Assembly (NCBI RefSeq): GCF_047511655.1
Contig: NC_133390.1
Location: 157,663,583 to 157,727,582 of the forward strand
DNA: 64,000 nt
Source: Castor canadensis
Lineage: Eukaryota > Chordata > Mammalia > Rodentia > Castoridae
Reading direction: 5' to 3'
Part shown: piece after piece, positions 24,101 to 36,100 of the stretch
How the letters are laid out: every line of letters starts with the position of its first letter
How positions within the stretch are numbered: position 1 is the stretch's first letter
Notes under the pieces: generated by a model
The model's input: only the letters and a program-made list of their open reading frames with translations
Database searches by the model: none
What the model was told of the DNA's origin: nothing
Made by a program: the position numbers and the translations under genes

Positions 24101-27100
24101 GACTTATTATCATGCAAGGATAGGTTAAAGAATTTCTGATTTAGCCAGCTCCATGACAGAAGAGTGAGAGAAATACTAGTTTCTATAGTCTGCCTTGGGG
24201 AAGGACTTAAAAATCAGAAAGCTGGGGTAAAAACCACAATATTGAGCTGCAGTGTAGCTCAGTGCCTACCATGTACAAGGCCTGGGTTCAGTTCTCAGCA
24301 CTGACTAAAAAGGAAGAAAAAAAAAATGTTACTATAAAAATCACAGCTAGGCATTCTGGTGTCATCACTTTTATTCCTCATAGTAACATCATTTTGCCTA
24401 CTGTTTTCCCCCATTTCCCACTGCCTTTCAAAGGTAGGAGCCTATAAGCTGGGTTGTCCTGTCTTGCTGTTTCCAAGCCTAAAGCAGCCAAGACAAGATC
24501 TTAATCCATGAAGCCAGAGTTATCCCCCAAAAATGTTCCATCACTTTCTTTCTTTCAGTTCTTTCACTGAAAATGTGCCTGATGTAAAGGGACAGCTGAA
24601 TGATGGGCCATCTGTGATCACACTTTCTCCACCCACCCACTTTAAGTTCCCAAATGTTCATCAGGGAGAATGAATTTCTTATTACAGACCTAGCATGTTC
24701 TACAGAAGAGAGCTATTAGTCTCAAAAAAGACTGCAAGAAAAATTTGAGGCAAAGCCAGAATTAATATCATATGTCCAATGCTAAGTAGCTAAGGGATCC
24801 ACTCTCCCATCCACCCACAGCTGTGGCTCTTGAGCCAGGCATAGCTTACCACCATTTTATGTAGGATGTCTAGTACAGCAAGAAATCAAAAATATTTACT
24901 GTGATTCCTTTGATAAAATCTTCAAAAGAAGACAGAGCTAATTCTCACATCTCCTTTACCATCTCATCCCTTTCATATATTCTCTATAACAATTTCACCA
25001 AAGTTCACCATCCAAACCACATAACTTCCCTCAGTGTCTGCCTGTGTGCAGGTGAGGTGGCCTAGCATGGAGGGCGAAACACTGCTGTGCCTGGCCACTA
25101 TTCTTCCTTCACATCCCTCACTTGACAGTTCAGCCAGGGTGACCATACTTTCTGATTTACCCGCAACAGTCCTGATTTATACCTGTGTCCTATCATAATT
25201 ATTACTAGTGCTTCATGGATCCTGGTATCCTTCCATCAGTCTTCTCTGGGCACTATCATCCTGTCTGATTTAAATTGTATCATGTATATGTTTATATGTG
25301 CATATATGTAAAATGCTTATTTCTCTTATGGCATGCATTCATTTTAGTGTGGAAGGGAGAGCATAATTAATATTCTAAAGAAACATGCTATTCAAAATGT
25401 AGACTAAAACTACTGTAAAACTGCAGCTAGTCAGTAATGACATAAAGGACTTGCACCAGAAGGTATTTGGCCCTGTAAGGTGTATTGGGCACCATTTGCT
25501 TCATCAAGAAAGGCTTCCTATGAAGAGTCAACTAGCTGAGCTTGGTGGTGCATGTCTGTAATACCAGCAAGAGAGAGGCTGAGGGAGAAGGATCACCAAT
25601 TCAAGGCCAGGTTAAGCTATATAGTAAGACCCTGCCTCAAAATATAAAGGGCTAGGGATATAGCTCCATGGTAGTGCCCTAGCAGGTGCACACAAGCCCT
25701 GGGTTCAACTCCAACACCCAGAAGTGGAAGAAGGGGGAGGGAGAAACTGAGAAAAGAGGCAGAAATGGAAATTCACAAACAGCAGCTTTTCATGGGAAAG
25801 AAAATTTCAAAAAACACTATTAATGTCCGTGGAGCAAAAAGAAAACTAAAAGATCCATGGGCTGGAGGCATGGCTCAATGGTAAAGTGCTTGCAGCTCAA
25901 ACCTTGGTGCTGCCAAAAAAAACCAAAATCCAAATAACTTATACTCCAAACCATAAGTCCACACAAGCAGAGAAGATGAAGTAATTCCAACAAATTGCCA
26001 AGAACTGAAAGGCAGATTTCTAGGATGAACCAGCCTCCCATACTGTGTTGTTTACTTAGTAGTATGATGGTGGGGGGAACCACCACTTAGCCACTTAAGG
26101 CTAAGTCATTTAGCCTTACTAAAAGTTAGAAGACCATTTGAAGGAAAGCTACTTTAGCAAAATTCCTGTACTTTTCTAAAACAGTTTAGTTTTAGATTAA
26201 CAGCCCTCAATTTTTGGAAAAATGCACCTGCTGTTCACACTTTCTCCAGGTGGCTACTGGAGAATATACTTTAGTACATGAAAGTAAACCAGAAAGTAAG
26301 AGACGTGGACTTGATGACAGGCATCCAACTAAGAAAGAAACAAGAAGGGAGTTCCTGGGACAGTGAAGGAAAACCCTAAGCAATAGCAGCAAAGCAAGCC
26401 CAGAAAGTCCTAGTTCACACTGGAATTGCTCAAAAGCCTGCTGGAGAGTTCCTAAAAAAATGAAGTTTAGAAAGTACTTATAATAGGAGGAGAGTTTGAG
26501 ATTGAATCAGAAATAATTACATAAGAAACAGCACTTGAATAAACTAGGCAATTTTAAGTTTTTATTAGCATATAGTAATTGTACAGAGGTGATACATTGT
26601 GACACTTATATGTATACTTCAATGTATCTTAGATTCACCCTCCATCATTCTCCCTCCTCCTCCCATTGAAAGCAAAGTAGTAAAGCCAAGAAAAACAGAA
26701 ACTTGTTTAGGAAAATAGGTAAAAGAATGCCTAAGACGAGAGCCACCTGACATAGCTATGATTTGCATTTACTACAGTACTGTAAATGACTATTGATGTC
26801 ACAGAATTAGGGTATATCTACTGGGAGAATGGAAGGAAGGAAGTGTAAATAGAGGAAGGTTTTGTGCCATGACCATAGCAAGTCAACAGGTAATGACTGC
26901 AAGTGAAAAGCAAGATGTAGCAGTAGAAAGTAACAGCTACATGGGAGGCAGAGGTAAGAAAACTGCAGTCCCAGGCCAGCCCCGAGCAAAAATATGAGAT
27001 CCTGTCCAAAAAATGCCTAAAAGCAAAAAAAGCTTTGGAGGAAGTAGATCAAGAGGTAGAGTAGCCTGCCTAGCAAGTGGGAGGCCCTGATTTCAAACCC

Positions 27101-27108
27101 CAGTACTC

Positions 27109-27139
<31 letters not shown>

Positions 27140-30100
27140 GTAGGTAGGTAGATAGACAGACAGACAGACAGACAAAATTTAAAAAGCTCATAGGTGATAT
27201 TATTCAGGTACTGACAATATTAAATTACCTTAGTTTTTATACTTTTTTATCAATAGAACCATATCCTATAAAATACTGTATCTTATAATAAAATAATAAT
27301 AAACTTGAGTCACCCTCCACCCCTGGGTCCTTCCCAACTGACCACAGGGGTGCCTCTTTGGGGTTAGTGCCACTTCAATCTGAGTATTAGTTTAGTTTGT
27401 AAGTATTTTAAGAAACTTTAATGGGAACTACTTTAAATCACATACAGAGATTGGAGATTTGGCATTGTCAGAAAACAAAACCTATATTCCCTAACATCTA
27501 CAGAGACCTGTGCATGATAGGACAGGTAATTGGACATGAATATACATTTATATTTTAGGAATAATTTAAAAACATATATACACTTGGATGTAATTGGGAG
27601 GAAAATCAGAACACATAGATAAGTGAAAAGAAGAAAAGTCAATGTTAATCTCACTCTTTGAAATGCTCTGATATTTGATGCACAAGTATGTGGTTGAGGG
27701 AGGAGGTTTTTTTTTGTTTTGTTTTGTGTTTTGGTGGTGCTGGTGTTTGAACTCAGCTAGACAGGCACCATACTACTTGAACTACTCCACCAGTGAGTAT
27801 GTGTTTGAAAAATAAAAATTAAGTGGAGTGTGAAACGCAGTGATAGCAATTGCCTAGCATGCCCAAGACCTGGGATTGGATCCCCAGCACCATGATAAAT
27901 TAGGTAGGTAGGTAGGTAGATGGATGGATGGATAGATAGATAGAATACTATTTCCCAATCTGATGTTAGCCCTTATTCAATTTTTTTTGTTTTGGTTTTG
28001 GTTTTTGTTTTGATGGACTAGGGTTTTGGTTTTGGGGTTTTTTGTTGTTGTTTGAGGGAGGGACTAGGGTTTGAACTCATGGCTTTGCACTTGCAAAGCA
28101 GGTACTGTACCACTTGAGTCATGTCTCTAGTCCATTTTGCTCTGGTTATTTTATTTTATTTTTTCTGCTACTGGGGTTTGAACTAAGGGCCTCACATTTG
28201 CTTGGCATGCCCTCTACACTTGAACCACTCCACCAGCTACAGATTAGGGTTTTGAAGTTGGGGCCTCATGCTTGCTAGGCAAGCTTTCTACCACTCGAGC
28301 CACTCCACCAGCCCTTTCTTATGTTAGATATTTTTGATATAGGGTCTCACGAACTATTTGCCCACACTGGCCTCAACCTAGATCCTCCTGATCTCTGCCT
28401 CCTGAGTAGCTAGGATTATAGGCATGTGCCACCAGTGCCTGGCTAACTATTCATACTTTTTGCACTAAATGAACATACATGTGTAAGTCTAAGTGATGAG
28501 TGAAAAGTCTTAATTTTTTAAAAAATTATGTGTTGGGACTATAGCTGTAGCTCAGTGGTGTAGGGTACTTGCCTAACTTGCATGAGGGGCCTGAGTTTGA
28601 TCCCAGCTTCACAGAAACAACAACCAAAAAATTCCATCTTTTTGCTTATTTGTTTCATAAAGAAAACCCCTGATTATCTGCAGAACTCTTCTGCAGAAGA
28701 GTTTTGCAGAATAATATCTATGTCATTAGATTTTATACACGCACACACACATACATGCTTTATATCATACTTAAAACTTTTAGAGAGGAAAGATAGATTG
28801 GGTAATGGTCAGGAAGAATTTCAACTTCATCTGTATAGTTAACATCTTTATAAGAAGATACTGATGTACTGAATATGTTAGCTGAATGAGTAGTACCTAT
28901 GATATATGTACCTAAATATATCACAGTCTCAAACATCTTTCCCTAAAAAAAAAAAAGAAAACCCCTGATTAAAGACAGTTTCTGAATCTTTGTTCTTTAT
29001 TTCAGATTCTCAGCGGGAATTCACCAGTAGGCCAGGAACAGGATATGTACCTGTGGAGTTTTGGAAGAAAACAGGTATGTGTCTGCTCGTAGGCTTCATG
29101 TACTCCCTAGTTCGTGCAGACTGGGAACATATACTGGGGGAAAGACTGGTAACTCGCTCTTTGGTTATTTAATAACTTCCTCCTCATGAAGCTCTTCACT
29201 AGTGCTTCTCCTCCTCCTCTGGCTGATGGCTCCCTCTAGTCCCTTTTACACCCTTCTACTGGGTTACACTGAGGCATGAACTATCCAGCTCTTCCCTCCA
29301 TTTTAATCAGGCAGAATTAATTTCTGCCTAATTTCCTCACTAGCATAATTCAGTGCATTCACACTGCTCTTGGCACAGATCTTAAACCCCTCTTTTCTTT
29401 CACTTTTACTATATCTTACTCAAGACTGTTCTTGGGGCTGGTGGAGTGGCTTAAGTGATAGAGCACCTGTGTAGTAAGTGTGAAGCCCCTGAGTTCAAAC
29501 CCCAGTGCCACCAAAAGAAGACTGTTCTTGGCCTAGGGGTGTAACTCAAAGGTAAAGCAAAGCATTTGTTCAGCATGTGTTAGGCTCTGGGTTCAATCCT
29601 CGGCACCACGAGAAAAGTACCACCAACAGTGATTACATGCAGATTCTTCACTCATGTTTTTGAAGATTCCTGTCCAGAGCAAATGGTCCAGACTGAAACA
29701 CAATTTGTAAATATAAGAATAATGTTTTTAGGTCTGAGAGTGTAGCCCAGTGGTAGACTGCTTGCCTAGCCTATGCAAGGGCCTGGATTCAGTCCCCAGC
29801 ACTCACCCTTCCACCAATAAAATACACCCTTTTTTGTATATTCTGGGGACAAGGGAGAGGCAACCTGAAAAATGCCCAAATGTCAGTGATTAGTTATGTT
29901 ACATAGTTTGATGCCATAATATATTTTACCTAGACAAACTATATGCAGTTGGAAATGAGGAAATGTATGTTCTATTGATAACTGGAGTAGAATTGTGGGA
30001 AGTAAAGATAATTGTAAGGTAGTGAGAATGATTACCATGTACACAATCTCCTTGAAAGTAGTGAATGATTACTCAGGAGGTACCTTGTTTAACTGTGGTT

Positions 30101-33100
30101 AAAGGCTCAACTTTGATGTTGGGCCAGCTTTGTCCAAGTCCTTGTTCTGCTATAGTGCTACCTGTTACTTTATTTTTCTAACTTTTTTTTTTTTATATAG
30201 TGGTACTGGGGCTTGATCTCAGGCCTTAATGTTGGTTAGGCAGGTGCTGTACCACTTACTTGAGCTACTCTGCCAGCCCGCTCACTGTTACTTCAGATGA
30301 CCTTTGTAAGATAGATATCCAAACCATAATTCTTAGAGTCATCCTTAAGCTGTGAGGATCCTTTAAGTATCCTTAAGCTTAAAATGTACCTGAGAACATG
30401 GTTCTGTTGACTTAGTAAGAAGCACTCAACACCTACCTGACATCTAGTAGACACTATGAAGGTAGCTGTAGTTGGCCACAAGGGGTCTGGAGTTTTTAGC
30501 CTCTGGGTGAAGACTTTCTTAAGGCTGGAGCAATAAGATGAAAAGTTCTAGCATAGCAGCCTAAAACACTGTTTAAACTTCCTCTGAGTGTGTGCTATGT
30601 TTAAGAGCCAAGCTAGAAGAAGAAGGTTCCTTGGGCGTCTGTGTCATGTAGTCTGTGGACTCATGTGAAAAGTGGATCACATTCACATTCTCATTTGACT
30701 GAGGCCAAAACTTAAGCGATCCCAGGATCCTGGCAGTCTGCCCAAGTCTGGATATCTAGCCCATGTTTCCCTACTGTCTCATGTATCTAATTGTCCTTTG
30801 GTTGTTTGTACCTGGACACCTTGGGAGACACCTAAACCATCCTGCCTCCACTCCAACTGTTTGTGTATTACCCATTCTCATTGCATAACACTGCCTTTCT
30901 CCTCCTTTACCTTCACTTCCAGACTCTTCCTCTGGCTTTTCCCCTCTTGGATACTCTTTGTTCCTTCCTAAACTTGCAGCCTCTTCTCTCAGCTGGATCA
31001 CTGCCTCAGCCTTCCAGCACTACCTTTTCTCCTTGTATAGAACCCTCCAGGGGCATTAAACTTCTTTAGAAAACAAGGCCAAATAAGGCATGCAAGGCTT
31101 TTTCTAAAGACTCATTTCTACCTATCATCTCAACCAGACCACATTTCCCTTGGAACTGTAGTCTCACACTGACAAATCAAATGGCACCAAAGTTGCTGTC
31201 AAACTCGGTTCTATACAGGAGAATAGCCCCAGCACAGTGCCTACTTTCATGTGCACACCCAGTAAACGATTGCATGAATGGACAAGTGATTTTAAGCCTA
31301 AGTGTGAATGTATGTATCATGTTCACCCTGAACACCTTGTTTTCACTTTGTCCTTTCTTAGAAATGCTATGGGGTAGGAGGGAAATGATTTCTTGGCCAG
31401 TTGATTTTACTGTCACTTTCTTCTAGAAGAAGCTGTGAATAAGGTGAAAATTCAGGCCATGTCAGAAGTACAGAAGGCTGTTGCTGAGGCAGAACAAAAA
31501 GCCTTTGAAGTGATTGCAACAGAGAGAGCACGAATGGAGCAAACCATAGCGGATGTTAAACGACAGGCTGCAGAGGATGCCTTCCTTGTCATCAATGAAC
31601 AGGAAGAGTCGACCGAGGTCAGAGTTCTGCTAAGCTGTGGGCTGGGCTGCAACTGAGTGAGCAAGCACTGGGAAGTAAGACAGAGTCCAGGGCTGGGTTG
31701 TGGCTCAAGTGGTAAAGTGCTTACCTAGGGAGCATGAATGCTCCACTCTTGAACTAGGCAATTAGGATTTTTAGCTAGTGCCAGGCTCTTTTACACACCA
31801 AGATAATAAATTATTCTATTGTATTCCTATATATATTGGCTCATTATATTGGTTAAAATTTTGAAAATTTACCCTAAAGGCAGAGTTCATGTCATTGCAG
31901 AATGATGATGACCAATAACTGAGTGGGCTCATTGTGTACCTGACACCCAACTATGTATGTATGTTTCTTCTTTGGTCCTCCCAGTGACCCTAAAAGGTAG
32001 ACATTGTTGATTCTGTCATTTACAGTTGAGAATACTGGCATAGGGAATTTAACTGACATAATCCCACAATTCTGAAAGCAGGAACAAGAGTAAGAAAATC
32101 AAAGTCCTATGACATTTAGTCTCTTTACAAATAAAGGATAGCTTTTTATGGGTTACGGGTGACAGATCAGTCTGACATGCCCAGTGCCGAGCCTGGCCCC
32201 AGGACTTGGTGATGCTTCCATACAATGAGGAAAAAGCATGTGTCAGACACACTGTAACAGTTCCAACAGTACTTTTGAATTTAATGAAATTTTTCTGTAG
32301 TTTTCATTTTAGTCATTTTTCAGGCTTGAAACTTAAGCTTGCTTCTCTAACTAGGGAGTTCCCATCTGCTAGTTGGGAGACCACCTGTCTCTGGAACATT
32401 GTCTTGAAATTAAAAGTTCTTTTTTTATTTTGTTCTTTGCAGTGCTGGGGATCAAACTCAGAGCCTCCTACATACTATGCAAGTGTTCTAACACTGAGCT
32501 ACACCTCCAACCCTGTGTTGTTTTTTAAATAAACAATTTTATTTTCACATACTTGAATGATCCACTTGAGTATGGTGATGCCAAGCATGGCAGTATGAAA
32601 ACAAAAATGCCCGTACATCATGTGGCCATCATAGAGGATGTGGTAAAATGCCTTCTTGTGGCAATCCAAAAGACGCTATGAGTGTGACACATAGTTCCCT
32701 TTAAGCTTCCCCTATTCTTTATTCCTTCCTACTTTTTCTGTAGAATTGTTCTGTTTTGTTTTGTTTGAGATAGGATCTTGCTGTGTACTCATGCCAGCCT
32801 TGAACTCCCGATCCTCCTGCCTCAGCCTCCTAAGCGCTAGGATTACAGGCATGCCCCTCTACGCCCAGTTTGTTGAATTGTTTTTGTTTTTTGTGGTGCT
32901 GGAGATCAAACTCAGGGCCTGTGCATACTTGGTAAGCACTCTACCACTGAACCACATCCCTAGCCCTAATCTATGTTTGTCTTTAACAACATCTGTCTCT
33001 AAAGAAGGAATGTGGCTTTCAGCTAAGAGCATGAGTTCTTTTTTTTTTTTTTGGCTGAGACATTTATTTCAATATCAAAGGGCAGATCAATTCATTCTGA

Positions 33101-36100
33101 CTCCTCAGAATTTCAACAGAGTGATTTATGGACAGTTCCTGACCTGGAATCACAAGGGGCTGCTGTGGACACAGGAGGCCGAGCCCAATTCTCACTTTGC
33201 TTCTTTAGCCTTTAGAAATGAAAAAAGAATCAGATTTAAAAACATTAAAAAGCTGATCTTGTCGGCAAAAGGCAGACGCAGGCTCTTTCCCAACCAGAGC
33301 ATGAGTTCTGAATCTAGACTGCATGGATTCAAATCCCAGCAGTCCATTTATTAGATTGACTTTTAAAAGAAATGTAATTTTGTGGGTTTTTTGTTTATTG
33401 GTTGGTTTTTGTTTTGTTTTGTTGGTGGTACTGGGGTTTGAACTCAGGGCCTTGTACCTACTAGGCAAGCATTCCACCACTTGAGCCATGTCAACAGCCT
33501 AAGGAACTATGATTTTAAACCATGCACAAAGTGTCCTATAGGTGAGGTACACACCAGCATCTTTCTCAGCAAACTTGCTTTCCAAAACCAGAGAAATGTA
33601 GGGCCTAAACTTTTGGAGTTGCTTGAACCAGATGGGCTAATTCTCTTCCATTTCATCCAGAAAATTCTCCTGAACATTTAGCAGGTATCCCTTCAGTTTC
33701 TTTTTCTGTTTGGAGGTAAAGGGGCTTGAACTCAGGGTCTCAAACTTGTTAGGCAGGTATTCTACCACATGAGCCACTCCACCAGCCCTTCGGTTTCTTC
33801 TTTATCTTATGAGTGCAGGAGAAGGAGCCTAGAGATGAGGAAACCTGCATTCTAGTCCCTCTTTCTACTTACACTGGCAGTCCACCCTTAAGGAGTTATC
33901 TTCATTTTTAGTATAGTAGATGTAGCAGCCCCTGTGCTACTGGCCTGATAGGTTTTGGGGGCGGGGAGGGGCTTCTCCCCACCCCGATATTGGGGCTTAA
34001 ACTTGGGGCCTGACACTTACTAGGTAGGTGCTCTACCACTTCATCCCCTCTGCTAGTCCTTTTTTGTGTTGGGTATTTTCAAGATATGGTCTCAAGAACT
34101 GTTTGCCCAGACTGGCTTCGAATAGTGATCCTCCTGATCTCTGCCTCCTGAGTAGCTAGGATTATAGGCGTGAGCCACCAGTGCCTGGCTTGGCCTGGTA
34201 GTTTTTAGGAACATAAAATAAGATAAAAGATAAAATGATGTGAACTTGGTTGTGGCATTAGTATGTAAGTTATGGCAGCTTCTGCTCAAGCAGTACAGCC
34301 CTGTACCCAAGCTGCTCCCCTGTAGTTCCCAGGGGAGGAGGGAGAAGGGAGAGTCCCTTTACCTCTGCCACGGGGCATCCTCTGTCTTCAGCTTGGATTT
34401 CCTGGCAAACATAATCAGCTACAATGATAATGAAATGGGGAGTCCTTTCTCTTGTGAGCCAGGATTACATTAAAGTCAGAGAATTATGAAATAGGGCCCA
34501 GGGATTTTTTTTTTTTTTTTCTTTTTTTCACGGTATTGGGCTTTGAACTCAGGCAATTGCTTTATCACTTGAGCCACTCCTCCAACCCAGACCCAGGGAT
34601 TTTGACAAGGCCGCATAGTTTGGTGCAGGCCACACTTGGAATAATACTAATATAGCTGGTGGTCTCTGCTTAAAAAAGGAAATTCTAGCAGGTCATTTCT
34701 GACTTCCAGGACCAGTGACTCAGGCTTATATTTACCACTGAGGCCAAGTCTATTGCTCCATCTTTGAGGAATGCTGATCTGAAGAGTAAACCTTTTGCAA
34801 CAGTAAACCTTTTGTATCTTTTTGTTTTGTTTCAGTTTGTTTTTGAGACTTATCTCATCATGCTGCTCACGCTGGTCTTGAACTCCTGGGCTCAAGTGCT
34901 CCTCCTGCCTCAGCCTCTCAAGTAGCTGGGGAGAGAGGCGCCCACCACTGCCCTTTTTACCCCTGTTAACTGTGACACTAGCCACACATTACTTGCATTT
35001 CTATGAGCCTGCCTCTGTGGGAGGCTGTTTTTTTTTTTTGCCATATTTCATAAATCATGAAGGAAGCTGTTCTAAAGATAACGGCAGCCAAGGTGAAAGT
35101 GTAAGTGGCTTTAGTACTCTGCCCCAGTTCTAGAAATGTCCTTGCATACTGACCCAGAGTGAAAGGCTCACCGTTCTACTGGTAGCAGCCTGTGTTGGCA
35201 ACTTCTGGGTTCTTCCCCACACACTGTACCATTCTCAGGTTTGTTCTGATTTGGCCCATCAGACTCTACAGCATGAAGTTCTCTAGAAGGCAGTCAGCTT
35301 AAGGATCTGTAAATGTAAGAGTTACATGTAAGAATTCTGTCCATTCCCTATTTTGGTCTTCTGGTTTTGGTATTGGCATCTTTTGACTGTCCCTAGATAG
35401 TATCTTCTGTGAAGCCTGTGTAAGAAGGGAATCTGCAGTTTTTTCTAATTTTTGAAACCACATGTACACATGGAGTATCTTGGCAATCAGGAGGTCTGGG
35501 TTCTAGACTTTGCATAGCCTCTTGATCACGTATCACCTTAAATGTCTGGGCCTTGGTTTTACCTTCCTTATGATGCAAGAGGTGAGCTATCAGACTCCAA
35601 AGTCCTCTTTAGCCCCTTTGCCTATTGTTCTATCCGCATCCTGATTTCGTGGGGGAGGGTTTTTTCCCCCCTTGAGTAGTGCCACAGCCAGGCCTGGAGA
35701 TTGGCTTCTGCCATTTTAGCCATTATTGGGGGTAAAAAGATTGGCTGTTGCATCCTTCCTGGTTGCTTCACCAGGCCAGTGTCATAAAGCTTTTTTCTTA
35801 GCAGTGGGCCTTGGAGCCCTTGTATAGAACACCCATGCGTTGCTGGTGGAATCCTTACAGGATTGTGCTGATTGCACTGTGGCCACATTTAATCTGATGG
35901 ATTCTTTCTTCCTAGCCACCAGGGGGCGGTGTAGGGGGGGGTGTCAAGTTGTCTGTTCAGTAACTTTCTATTGTTGCTTTCATGGCTGCTACTTCCAGCT
36001 CTCATCAAGTATTTGTGAGCTCTTACGTTCTGTTGTAGGATTACTGCATTCTCAACTGGTAGTTTCTGCTGAGTCCTAGACATCCCTGCTCTCTCTAAGA

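Larger units (their letters stand above)
23011..29005 (+). other. CBFA2T2 intron, 6.0 kb
   Basis: Antisense B1-like SINE 23090-23200; LTR fragment 23500-24080; tRNA-type SINEs 24245-24310 (+), 25855-25920 (+), 27720-27795 (-), 27825-27900 (+) and 28530-28620 (+); composites 25535-25725 (+) and 26925-27108 (+); antisense SINE cluster 28010-28445; tetranucleotide repeats 27109-27174 and 27900-27945; a possible DNA-transposon scrap 25135-25265; a retro-insertion 28677-28953. 24310-25130 and 26100-26920 show nothing recognisable. Confidence 0.7.

Noticed and set aside
27109..27945. Regular repeats as a CRISPR-like array
   Set aside because: These are tetranucleotide microsatellites with no spacer structure, in a mammalian intron.
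32746..33354. 202-codon plus-strand frame
   Set aside because: It runs through antisense SINEs and the antisense retrocopy, so it is a mosaic of repeats and not a gene.
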